DNA of 64,000 nt from Piscinibacter gummiphilus (GTDB lineage: Bacteria; Pseudomonadota; Gammaproteobacteria; Burkholderiales; Burkholderiaceae_C), in contig NZ_CP015118.1 in the NCBI RefSeq assembly GCF_002116905.1, positions 5,766,001 to 5,830,000 on the forward strand, in the 5' to 3' direction. Below, one piece after another: positions 7,742 to 15,501 of this stretch. The notes below the pieces were generated by a model that was given only the letters and a program-made list of their open reading frames with translations, had not been told where the DNA came from and ran no database searches. A program made the position numbers and the translations under genes. The first letter of the stretch is position 1. Every line of letters starts with the position of its first letter.

Positions 7742-8803
7742 ATGAGCATCCAGACCGACGAATTCGAGCCCGTGCGACGGGTCGTCAGCGCCGCCCCGGC
7801 CTCGCCGAACGAGGAGGCCATCGAACGCGCGCTGCGTCCGAAGGGCCTGGCCGAGTACGTGGGGCAGGCGAAGGCGCGCGAGCAGCTCGAGATCTTCATC
7901 GGCGCGGCGAAGAAGCGGTCGGAGGCGATGGACCACGTGCTGCTGTTCGGCCCGCCGGGCCTCGGCAAGACCACGCTCAGCCACATCATCGCGAACGAGC
8001 TGGGCGTGAACCTGCGCCAGACCTCGGGCCCCGTGCTCGAGAAGCCGAAGGACCTGGCCGCGCTGCTCACGAACCTCGAACGCAACGACGTGCTGTTCAT
8101 CGACGAGATCCACCGGCTCTCGCCGGTCGTCGAGGAAATCCTGTACCCCGCGCTCGAGGACTACCAGATCGACATCATGATCGGCGAAGGCCCGGCGGCC
8201 CGCTCGATCAAGCTCGACCTGCAGCCGTTCACGCTCGTGGGCGCCACCACCCGCGCGGGCATGCTCACGAACCCGCTGCGCGACCGCTTCGGCATCGTCG
8301 CGCGCCTCGAGTTCTACACGTCCGAGGAACTCGCGCGCATCGTCACGCGTTCGTCGGGCCTGCTCGACGTGCCCATCGACGCCGAAGGTGCGGTGGAGAT
8401 CGCCCGCCGCTCGCGCGGCACGCCGCGCATCGCGAACCGCCTGCTGCGCCGCGTGCGCGACTATGCCGACGTGAAGGGCGACGGCCGCATCACGAAGCCG
8501 CTGGCCGACCGCGCGCTGCAGATGCTCGACGTGGACCCGCAGGGTTTCGACGTGATGGACCGCAAGCTGCTCGAGGCCGTGATCCACCGCTTCGACGGCG
8601 GGCCCGTGGGCCTCGACAACGTGGCCGCGGCCATCGGCGAGGAACGCGACACGATCGAAGACGTGATCGAGCCGTACCTGATCCAGCAGGGCTTCCTGCA
8701 GCGCACACCGCGCGGGCGCATCGCCACGATGGCGGCGTACCGCCACCTGGGCGTGACCCCGCCGAAGCGCGGCAGCGCGCCCGACCTGTTCGACGCGGTC
8801 TAG
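7742..8803 (+). CDS. ruvB: Holliday junction branch migration helicase RuvB
   Basis: A 353-residue AAA+ motor that works with RuvA and RuvC to migrate Holliday junctions. Walker A GPPGLGKTT is near residues 71-79, Walker B FIDEIHRL near 119, sensor GATTRAG near 161, and the C-terminal winged helix holds RTPRGRIAT. The order of RuvB domains is complete. ruvA and ruvC are not in the window. The stop overlaps the stop region of the convergent small gene by 4 nt. Confidence 0.97.
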   Translation: MSIQTDEFEPVRRVVSAAPASPNEEAIERALRPKGLAEYVGQAKAREQLEIFIGAAKKRSEAMDHVLLFGPPGLGKTTLSHIIANELGVNLRQTSGPVLEKPKDLAALLTNLERNDVLFIDEIHRLSPVVEEILYPALEDYQIDIMIGEGPAARSIKLDLQPFTLVGATTRAGMLTNPLRDRFGIVARLEFYTSEELARIVTRSSGLLDVPIDAEGAVEIARRSRGTPRIANRLLRRVRDYADVKGDGRITKPLADRALQMLDVDPQGFDVMDRKLLEAVIHRFDGGPVGLDNVAAAIGEERDTIEDVIEPYLIQQGFLQRTPRGRIATMAAYRHLGVTPPKRGSAPDLFDAV

Positions 8804-9204
8804 ATCAGGTCCTGCACCGCGAGGCGGTGGTACTTGACCGCCATCGGCGCGCCGAAGCGTTTCGCCACCGCGGTCACCTGGTCGGTCTCCTCGTCCTCCG
8901 GCGCGTACACCAGCAGCCAGCGGTGGCCCTCGTCGGAGAGCTTCTGGTAGCGGCGCATCAGCGTGATCTCGTAGCCGAAGCCCGCGGCCTCGCTGCTGTG
9001 CTCGATCATCTCGCGCATGCGCACCTGGCCCTCCTCCGAGTCGAAGTGCAGGATGTCCTCGGCCTCGAAGCCGGCCTCGAGCAGGGCCTGCGCGGCCTGC
9101 CGCACCGGCTCGCCCTCGGGCAGCGCGATCATCACGTGCCCCACGGGCTTGAAGGTGCCCAGCGACTGGGGCATGTCGGCGAGGGTCAGTCGGCGTGTCC
9201 ACAT
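8800..9204 (-). CDS. Conserved-looking protein of unknown function
   Basis: A 134-residue soluble acidic protein with no signal peptide or membrane segment. The opening GHVMIALPEGEPVRQAAQALLEAGF followed by EDILHFDSEEG suggests an alpha/beta fold in which a helix samples a sequence position, loosely like stress proteins of the GSP17M type; this resemblance is weak. The second half (EITLMRRYQKL..HRWLLVYAPEDEE) is compatible with a nucleotide- or metabolite-binding domain, but no catalytic motif stands out. It is convergent with ruvB and overlaps it by 4 nt. I do not assign a function. Confidence 0.7.
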   Translation of the reverse strand: MWTRRLTLADMPQSLGTFKPVGHVMIALPEGEPVRQAAQALLEAGFEAEDILHFDSEEGQVRMREMIEHSSEAAGFGYEITLMRRYQKLSDEGHRWLLVYAPEDEETDQVTAVAKRFGAPMAVKYHRLAVQDLI

Positions 9205-9305
9205 GGGAGGTCTCCGGCAGTTGAGGCCTGACCCAGTCTAGGCATCGAGCCGGTCTCGTCAAACTGTCGGACAAGTTTCCCTGCCCGGTCGCGGGGCGAC
9301 GCATC

Positions 9306-11348
9306 TCAGCGGAACTTCCAGTCGAGGCCGGCATACACGGCACGGCCATCGCCCGGCATGAACTGCGCCGTGTCGGCCCCGCCCGCGTTGCGCACGACAC
9401 CCGTGGCCGAGGCGTAGTGCTTGTCCGACAGGTTGCGCCCGTCGACGAACCACGACACGCCCTTGACCACGTCACCGGACGCGCGCAGGCCCCAGATCAC
9501 GTAGCGCTTCGCGCCGAAGCTGTTCGTGAAGTCGATGGGGTAGCCGCTCGACCCTTCGGCGTGCAGCGCCACCAGCGTGCCCTGCGCGAAGCGCCAGCCG
9601 GCCTGGGCGCGGCCGAAGTACTTCGGGATGCCAGGCAACGCGTTGTTGCCGTACACCGCGTCGTCGCGGAAGCGGAAGTGGTTCCACAGCGCGTTGGCGG
9701 ACCATTCGACCTGGCCTTCGGGCCGGCGCAGCGCCTCGCCCGACAGGCCCAGTTCGATGCCGCGGTGCAGCGTGCGGTCGGCGTTCACCGTGGTGCTGGC
9801 ACCCGCCGAGTTGACGGCGATCTGCAGCAGTTCGTCCTTCACGCGGGCCTCGTAGAACGAGGTGTCCCACACGAGGCCGTTCCACCGGCCGCGCGTGCCG
9901 ACCTCGAAGGTGTCCGCGCGCTGGGCGGCGTTGAGCGTGGGCGTGAGGCCGCCGGCCAGTTCGCTGAACGTGGGCGGCTCCATGCTGCGCGAGAGGTTCG
10001 CGTAGACCTGCACGGTTTTCGAGAGGTCCCAGCGCACGCCGAGCTTCGGGTTCGTGCCGCTGTAGTGCTGGTCGAAGCCCTCGTCGACGCCGGCCACGAC
10101 GAACCGATCCTCCAGGCGGCGGGACGACTCGACGTGCTGCAGGCCGGCGATCAGCGCGACATCGGGGCGCAGGAGGTACTGGTCCTCGACGTACACCTCG
10201 ACGTTGCTCGCGGTCTGCTTCGACGCGTTCGTGCGTGCGCCCGAACGGCCGCCGACGTTGACGTAGCGGTCCTCGTCGGTCACGCCGCGGCTCGGCGCGA
10301 TGCCGGCGGTGAGGCGGTTGGGGCCGTCCTCGCGCACGTAGCGCAGCTCGAGGCCCACGTCCTGGTTGTGCTGGTCGATGACCTGGAAGATCGGGTGGTG
10401 CAGGGTCTTGTCGGACAGGAACACGAAGCCTTCGACACGCTGCGGGCCGTCCTGCCACACCGTCTTGTTCGACAGGCGCGTCCAGCGGATGTCGCGGTGC
10501 TGGTCGCCCGTGATGTTGCCCACGGCCGCCTGGCTCGGGTCGCTCTCGAGCTGCGCCCGCGTCAGCGAGCCGGGCAGTTCGGAGTCGCTGTCGACGTAGC
10601 CCAGGTAGAAGCGGGTCTCGAGGTGGTCGGCCAGCTGGTAGCCGAGGTTGGCGGAGAGGCGGCCCGTCGACTGCTGCGCGTGGTCGCGGAAGCCGTCCTG
10701 GCGGAAGCCGCTCGCGGACACGTAGTGGTCGAGCCGGCCGTTCACGTCGCCGGTCGCGACCTGCACGCGGCCGTAGCCGAAGCTGCCGGCCTCGCCGCGC
10801 ACCCGCAGGAGGTCGGCGTTGTAGCCGTTCGGCGAGACGAAGTTGACCGCGCCGCCGAGCGTGGCCGCGCCGTACTGCAGTGCATTGGCGCCGCGCCACA
10901 CCTCGATGTAGCGCGCCGACAGCGGCTCGATCGCCTGGAAGTCGAAGCTGCCGTCGGCGAGGTTCAGCGGCACGCCGTCCTGCATCAGCTTGAGGCCCCG
11001 GCCATGGAAGGTGCGCTGCAGGCCCGAGCCGCGGATCGAGATGCGCGACTCCTCGGCGCCGAAGCGCGGCTGCACGTAGACGCCGGTGGCGTTGCCGAGC
11101 GCGTCGGTGAGGTTCGAGACGCGGCCGCTGTCGTACGTGGCGGCATCCACCACCTCGGCCCCGCCGGGCACCGTGGCCAGGCGCTGGCGGGCGGTGGGCA
11201 GGTCGGGCTGGGTCAGCGTGGACTGGTCGGGGTTCTTCTGGCCGGTGACGACGACCGGGGCGAGTTCGACGCCCGTCTGGGCATGGGCGAACGAGGCGAG
11301 GACGCACAGCGGCGCCAGGGCCGCGAGCGGCCGGGGAATGCGGGACAT
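9306..11348 (-). CDS. TonB-dependent outer-membrane receptor
   Basis: A 680-residue outer-membrane gated barrel. Signal peptide residues 1-23 (ASFAHAQ), TonB box-like PVVVTG near 31-36, then a plug domain with the IRGSGLQRTFHGRG and GGAVNFVSPNG signatures, and a barrel ending in aromatic WKFR. It should import a metal chelate or other large substrate using TonB energy. The ligand cannot be read from sequence. It lies 64 nt downstream of a DUF2946 gene on the same strand, an arrangement often seen next to metal-related TonB receptors. The ATG at 11348 has a GGAGA ribosome site. No riboswitch is apparent in the short upstream gap. Confidence 0.92.
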   Translation of the reverse strand: MSRIPRPLAALAPLCVLASFAHAQTGVELAPVVVTGQKNPDQSTLTQPDLPTARQRLATVPGGAEVVDAATYDSGRVSNLTDALGNATGVYVQPRFGAEESRISIRGSGLQRTFHGRGLKLMQDGVPLNLADGSFDFQAIEPLSARYIEVWRGANALQYGAATLGGAVNFVSPNGYNADLLRVRGEAGSFGYGRVQVATGDVNGRLDHYVSASGFRQDGFRDHAQQSTGRLSANLGYQLADHLETRFYLGYVDSDSELPGSLTRAQLESDPSQAAVGNITGDQHRDIRWTRLSNKTVWQDGPQRVEGFVFLSDKTLHHPIFQVIDQHNQDVGLELRYVREDGPNRLTAGIAPSRGVTDEDRYVNVGGRSGARTNASKQTASNVEVYVEDQYLLRPDVALIAGLQHVESSRRLEDRFVVAGVDEGFDQHYSGTNPKLGVRWDLSKTVQVYANLSRSMEPPTFSELAGGLTPTLNAAQRADTFEVGTRGRWNGLVWDTSFYEARVKDELLQIAVNSAGASTTVNADRTLHRGIELGLSGEALRRPEGQVEWSANALWNHFRFRDDAVYGNNALPGIPKYFGRAQAGWRFAQGTLVALHAEGSSGYPIDFTNSFGAKRYVIWGLRASGDVVKGVSWFVDGRNLSDKHYASATGVVRNAGGADTAQFMPGDGRAVYAGLDWKFR

Positions 11349-11412
11349 GGTGTCTCCAGAAACGAATGCGAGCCCGCGCGGTGGTGCACCACGCGGGGAA
11401 TGGCAGGTCGGA

Positions 11413-11784
11413 TCAGGAGAGGACGGGCGGGCCGCGCGACAGCGGCGCGAGCCATTGCGCCGCGAGGCGCTGGGCGGTGAGCGGTTCGGCCGGGGCCGCG
11501 TGCGACAGCGGGTGCAACGCCATCGCGGCCACCGTGGGCAGCAGCGCCGGCGGCGTCATGGCGCCGCAGCAGTCGAGGCACGAACGGGGCTGGGCGTCGA
11601 TGGCCTTGCCGTTCGCGTCGAACACCTGCGGACCGGTGCTGGTGCAGACCTCGGTGCCCGAGGCCATCGCGACCGCGTGCGCCGTGGACACCCACGGCTG
11701 CCACAGCAACGACAGCACGAGCAGCACCGCCAGCAGGAGGCGGTGGTGTCGGGGGGCGGTGCGGGGCGCGGTCACGGCCGCCAT
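11413..11784 (-). CDS. DUF2946 family small secreted or membrane protein
   Basis: A 123-residue protein. Basic N-terminus then a strong hydrophobic segment at residues 16-34, a cleavable signal or anchor. The DUF2946 pattern follows: a Cys in EVCTSTG and a second Cys cluster SCLDCC about 24 residues later, then a Pro/Leu-rich tail. The family is common in proteobacteria near TonB-dependent receptors and copper genes, and the Cys pairs suggest metal binding, but its role has not been established to my knowledge. The start at 11784 is 23 nt after the MipA-like gene and the stop is 64 nt before the receptor gene. Confidence 0.8.
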   Translation of the reverse strand: MAAVTAPRTAPRHHRLLLAVLLVLSLLWQPWVSTAHAVAMASGTEVCTSTGPQVFDANGKAIDAQPRSCLDCCGAMTPPALLPTVAAMALHPLSHAAPAEPLTAQRLAAQWLAPLSRGPPVLS

Positions 11785-11807
11785 TCTAGGGCGGCCGGGT
11801 CGGAACG

Positions 11808-12593
11808 TCAGAACCGGTAGGTCGAGAACACCGAGTACGTGTTCTGGGTCGTGTCCTGCGTGATCGGGCTGTCGGCCGCGTCGCCGCGCAGCTTCGACAG
11901 CACGACGCGTGCACCCAGGCCCCAGCGCGGGGACAGGCCGTACTCCGCGCCGAAGGCGAGGCGCACGCTGTTGAGGCCGCCGTCGGCGTGGTACTCGGCG
12001 CGGCCCGAACGGGCGCTCTGGGTGGCGTCGATGCCGAAGAAGGTCTGCTGGTTGCGGCGGTCGCCGAACGTGAAGCCCGGCGCGACGCTCAGCGCGAAGC
12101 GCTCGGTCACGCGGTACTTGCCTTCGAGGTCCACGAGGCCGTACGTGCCGTGGCCGTTGCCGCCGATGTCGGTGGTGACGGCCGCGCGCGCGGTGAACCA
12201 CTGCTCGGTGAAGCTGCCGAACGCGGCCAGCTGCGCGGTGGCGTCGATGTCACCCAGGCCGGCCAGGCGGGCGTCGTCCTTCTCTTCGCGGGGTTGGGCG
12301 AAGCCGCTGCCCACGGCGAGGCCGAAGCGCCACTGCGAAGTGCGCACCAGGTCGTAGCCGATGCCGAACGGCACGCCCGCGGCCGGCAGCGCGCCGAGGA
12401 ACCAGCGGCCGTTGTTCGCGAGCAGCACGGGCACCGGCATGACCTTCTGCTGGTCGCTGCCGGGGTACTCGGGGGTGCTGACCACGCCGAGCCCGAGCGT
12501 GACGTTCCAGTTGTTGTCGGGGGCGGCGGGCTGGGCGAACGCGGGGGCGGACGCGGCGAGCGCCGCAACGAGGCAGGTGATCGAACGGATCAT
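11808..12593 (-). CDS. MipA/OmpV family outer-membrane protein
   Basis: A 261-residue secreted beta-barrel protein. Signal peptide residues 1-20 (APAFAQ). The first strand NNWNVTLGLGVVSTPEYPGSD matches the MipA/OmpV opening, repeated amphipathic strands follow, and it ends in TYRF with the C-terminal Phe expected of an outer-membrane barrel. MipA scaffolds murein enzymes in E. coli, while other members are general porins, so the exact role is open. It is the second gene of a four-gene minus-strand run from 13748 to 9306. Confidence 0.85.
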   Translation of the reverse strand: MIRSITCLVAALAASAPAFAQPAAPDNNWNVTLGLGVVSTPEYPGSDQQKVMPVPVLLANNGRWFLGALPAAGVPFGIGYDLVRTSQWRFGLAVGSGFAQPREEKDDARLAGLGDIDATAQLAAFGSFTEQWFTARAAVTTDIGGNGHGTYGLVDLEGKYRVTERFALSVAPGFTFGDRRNQQTFFGIDATQSARSGRAEYHADGGLNSVRLAFGAEYGLSPRWGLGARVVLSKLRGDAADSPITQDTTQNTYSVFSTYRF

Positions 12594-12638
12594 CGGGCGG
12601 GCTCCGGTGGGAAAACCCGCGATTGTGCCGGCGAGTTT

Positions 12639-13748
12639 TTAAGAATCGATGAGGGGGGCCATCGCAGCGGGTTCGCCGTCGGTCGCCGCGCGCTGGCACA
12701 ACCAGCCCACGGCGCACAGCCCCGCGACGATGCCGGCCGCCACGGCCACCGACGTTCCCGTGGCGAGGAGGTGGGCGTTCCAGAGCCACCATGCGGTGGC
12801 GCCGAGCAGCACCACGAACAGGCCAGCGGCGGCCCCGGCGGCGCGGCGCGACATCGGCGGGTCGAAGCGCTCGACCTTCGCGATGTCGAACGGCACCTTC
12901 GGGAACCGGGCCGCGACGTCGTCAGGCCGCCAGCCCGGTGGCTCGAACCACACGCGCAGCTTGTCGGACCAGCGCTTCGTGTGCCAGCTGTCGTGGGCCA
13001 GCCCCGCGTACACCTGCAGGTTCGCCCACAGGGGGTTCCAGCTGCGCAGCGGGCCACGGCTGCCGTACACGCACGGGTCGCTGTCGACCTCCTCCTGGAA
13101 CGTGCCGAAGAGGCGGTCCCACACGATCAGGATGCCGCCGTAGTTGCGGTCGAGGTAGCGGTCGTTCACCGCGTGGTGCACGCGGTGGTTGCTGGGCGCG
13201 CAGAACCAGCGGTCGAACGCGCCGAGCTTGCCGATCTGCTGCGTGTGCACCCAGTACTGGTAGAGCAGGTCGATCAGGGCGACCACCGCGAAGACCAGCG
13301 GCGGGAACCCGAGCACGGCCATCGGCAGGTAGAAGAGCCAGCCGGCCACCCAGCCGCTGCCGGTCTGGCGCAGCGCGGTGCTGAGGTTGTAGTCCTCGCT
13401 CTGGTGGTGCACCACGTGCGCGGCCCAGAACAGCGCCACGGTGTGGCCCAGGCGGTGGTGCCAGTAGTAGCAGAAGTCGTAGAGCATGAGGCCGACGACC
13501 CACACCCAGGGGCTGGACGCGGACAGCTGCACGAGCGACGCGTGCTCGAACACCACCGTGTAGAGCCCGAGCGTGATCACGGCGCTGAACACGCCGACGA
13601 TCTGGCTCAGCACGCCGAGCCCGATGCTGTTGAGCGCGTCGTTGAGGCGGTAGGTGTCGCGCCCGCGCCGCCGGCCGACGAACCACTCGAGGGCGATCAG
13701 CAGCAGGAAGACGGGGGTTGCGAGGACGATGACTTGGGGGCCGGTCAT
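12639..13748 (-). CDS. Sterol desaturase / fatty acid hydroxylase family membrane enzyme
   Basis: A 369-residue integral membrane di-iron enzyme. The His-box set is present: HHRLGH, HVVHHQSEDYN and NHRVHHAVND, plus a further His in WVHTQQ. Four or more hydrophobic segments lie in residues 1-180; two more hydrophobic segments (residues ~295-345) form an extra C-terminal extension. Family members hydroxylate or desaturate lipids such as sterols, carotenoids or alkylglycerols. The substrate is unknown here. It is first of a same-strand group with MipA, DUF2946 and TonB receptor, but the 45 nt gap does not prove co-transcription. Confidence 0.88.
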   Translation of the reverse strand: MTGPQVIVLATPVFLLLIALEWFVGRRRGRDTYRLNDALNSIGLGVLSQIVGVFSAVITLGLYTVVFEHASLVQLSASSPWVWVVGLMLYDFCYYWHHRLGHTVALFWAAHVVHHQSEDYNLSTALRQTGSGWVAGWLFYLPMAVLGFPPLVFAVVALIDLLYQYWVHTQQIGKLGAFDRWFCAPSNHRVHHAVNDRYLDRNYGGILIVWDRLFGTFQEEVDSDPCVYGSRGPLRSWNPLWANLQVYAGLAHDSWHTKRWSDKLRVWFEPPGWRPDDVAARFPKVPFDIAKVERFDPPMSRRAAGAAAGLFVVLLGATAWWLWNAHLLATGTSVAVAAGIVAGLCAVGWLCQRAATDGEPAAMAPLIDS

Positions 13749-13808
13749 GGCCCCATGCTCGCCCCATCCGGGCGCACGCGACAGAGCGGTTTCCCCGAGG
13801 GGAACCGC

Positions 13809-14486
13809 TCAGGCGGCGTGGCCCACGCGGCCGGCGCCGGACGCGTCGTTGGTCTCGTCGCGCGCGACCGCGCCGTCGAGGTGCTGCGTGTCGCTCCAGC
13901 CCACGAGCGAGAAGCCCTCGGGGGACCACAGCAGCCGGTTGATGCTCGCGTTGCCGAGCAGCCAGGACCGCGGCGCCTGCAGGTCCACGCGGGTGGCCGC
14001 GCGGTACAGGCAGTCCATCACGCCGCCATGGGCCACGAGCGCGATCGACTGGCCCGGGTGGGCCGCGGCGATGCGGGCCGCGGTGTCGACACAGCGCTGG
14101 TAGAACTCGGTGAGCACCTCGCCGCCGTCGGGTCCGAACGATGGATCGCGCTTGCGCCAGCGCACTGCGGCCTCTGGCCACTGCGCCTCGATCTCGGCGA
14201 ACGTGAGGCCCTGGAACACGCCGAAGGCGCGCTCGCGCAGGCCGGTGTCCAGCACCAGCGGCAGGCCGGCGCCGCGGCCCACCGCCTCGGCGGTTTCGCG
14301 GGCGCGGGCCAGGTCGCTCGTGTAGACGGCGTCGAGCCCTTCGTCGGCGATGGCGCGGCCGAGCTGCTCGGCCTGCCAGCGTCCGGTGGCATTCAGGGGG
14401 ATGTCCAGCTGGCCCTGGATGCGGGTGTCGACGTTCCAGGCGGTCTCGCCGTGGCGGATCGCCAGGATGCGGGTGGTCTGGTTCAC
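13809..14486 (-). CDS. Histidine phosphatase family protein
   Basis: A 225-residue branch-1 histidine phosphatase. The phospho-His motif is LAIRHGETAWN near residues 8-18, with the second catalytic pair in LVAHGGVMD near 156 and the Glu of LRERAFGVFQG near 90. It resembles cofactor-dependent-type phosphatases such as GpmB/CobC, but no cobalamin genes are nearby. I take the GTG at 14486 as the start: it overlaps the upstream stop (GTGA), no ATG exists before the RHGE motif, and it gives a normal family length. Confidence 0.85.
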   Translation of the reverse strand: MNQTTRILAIRHGETAWNVDTRIQGQLDIPLNATGRWQAEQLGRAIADEGLDAVYTSDLARARETAEAVGRGAGLPLVLDTGLRERAFGVFQGLTFAEIEAQWPEAAVRWRKRDPSFGPDGGEVLTEFYQRCVDTAARIAAAHPGQSIALVAHGGVMDCLYRAATRVDLQAPRSWLLGNASINRLLWSPEGFSLVGWSDTQHLDGAVARDETNDASGAGRVGHAA

Positions 14487-15109
14487 AGGAGGCGGGCGTT
14501 GAGCGTGTAGGTGGCGGTGAGCGAGGCCTCGGCGAGCACGTGCGGCGCGATCGCGGCACGCACCTGGGCGCCGGTGAACGCGCCGTCGACGGCCACCTTC
14601 GGCACCGACAGCGCGTAGAGCGTGAACACGTAGTGGTGCACGAGCGCGTCGTTGAACGGAGGGAACGGGCCGTCGTAGCCGAAGTACTGGCCGGCCATGT
14701 CCGGGTTCGAGGCGAACCAGCCGGTGAAGTCGTTCAGGCCGTGGCGCGCGCCGTGCGCCGTGGCCGGACCGGGCCGGCCCTTCGGCACGAAACCCTTGGC
14801 GAACTCGCCCTGGGCGATCTCGCGCAGCGCGGCGGGCAGGTCCACGAGAGTCCAGTGGAAGAAGTCGACGCGCGGCAGGTCGGCGGGCACCTCGCGGCCG
14901 GGCTGGTTGACGTCGTCGCCGCGGCTCGGCACGTCGCCGTCGCAGCAGACCAGCACGAACGACTGGGTGCCGGCAGGCACGTCGGACCACGCCAGGTGCG
15001 GGTTCACGTCGTCGGAGAAGGTGGCCTGGCCCTGGCCGTCGGGCTTCCCGGCGGCGAAGCGCGCGGGCAGGGGTTGGTGGTCGGTGAAGTCGTTGCTGTC
15101 GAGTTTCAT
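14483..15109 (-). CDS. YbhB/YbcL family PEBP-like protein
   Basis: A 208-residue protein of the phosphatidylethanolamine-binding (Raf kinase inhibitor-like) fold. The bacterial family pattern is visible: NPHLAWSDVPAGTQSFVLVC with the ligand-site Asp, the HWTLVDLPA stretch, the GYDGPFPP motif and HHYVFTLYAL. No signal peptide. Function in bacteria is unknown. Compared with the usual 150-180 residues, it has an insertion near DVPSRGDDVNQPGREVPAD. It overlaps the histidine phosphatase start by 4 nt and follows DUF1840 after 14 nt, so the three genes probably share a transcript. Confidence 0.88.
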   Translation of the reverse strand: MKLDSNDFTDHQPLPARFAAGKPDGQGQATFSDDVNPHLAWSDVPAGTQSFVLVCCDGDVPSRGDDVNQPGREVPADLPRVDFFHWTLVDLPAALREIAQGEFAKGFVPKGRPGPATAHGARHGLNDFTGWFASNPDMAGQYFGYDGPFPPFNDALVHHYVFTLYALSVPKVAVDGAFTGAQVRAAIAPHVLAEASLTATYTLNARLL

Positions 15110-15123
15110 GGCGGGTTCCTGTC

Positions 15124-15447
15124 TCAGACGCCCCAGACGATGTCGTGGCCGGCGGGCTGGGCGCGTTTCATCAGTTCGACGAGGGGCCAGGCACGCTGGC
15201 GCAGGGACACCCCTTCGCGCGGCGGCAGGGTCTTGCCCTCGGCTTCGGCCTCGGCTTCCTGCTGCTTGCGCAGGGTGTCCTCGGCGGCGATGGCCTGCTC
15301 GATGGCGGCGATGGCCGCGGGCATGGCGGCGGGTTCGATGATGCCGGTGGGCGCCGGCGACTTGCCGATCACGCGCAGCACCTCGTCGCCGTTGGCGCCC
15401 ATCATGATCACGTCGCTGCCGGCCTTCGATCTGAATTTGTAGAGCAT
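15124..15447 (-). CDS. DUF1840 family protein
   Basis: A 107-residue soluble protein typical of betaproteobacteria. Opening MLYKFRSKAGSDVIMMGANG and closing WPLVELMKRA match the DUF1840 pattern. The middle (residues 60-75) is an Ala/Glu-rich helix. No known function. AGGAAGA lies 6 nt before the start. TACGAT about 30 nt upstream could be its -10 element. Confidence 0.85.
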   Translation of the reverse strand: MLYKFRSKAGSDVIMMGANGDEVLRVIGKSPAPTGIIEPAAMPAAIAAIEQAIAAEDTLRKQQEAEAEAEGKTLPPREGVSLRQRAWPLVELMKRAQPAGHDIVWGV

Positions 15448-15501
15448 CGGGGTCTTCCTGGAAGCGGAGAGACCATGATCGTACGCCGGACGGCAGAGCC
15501 C

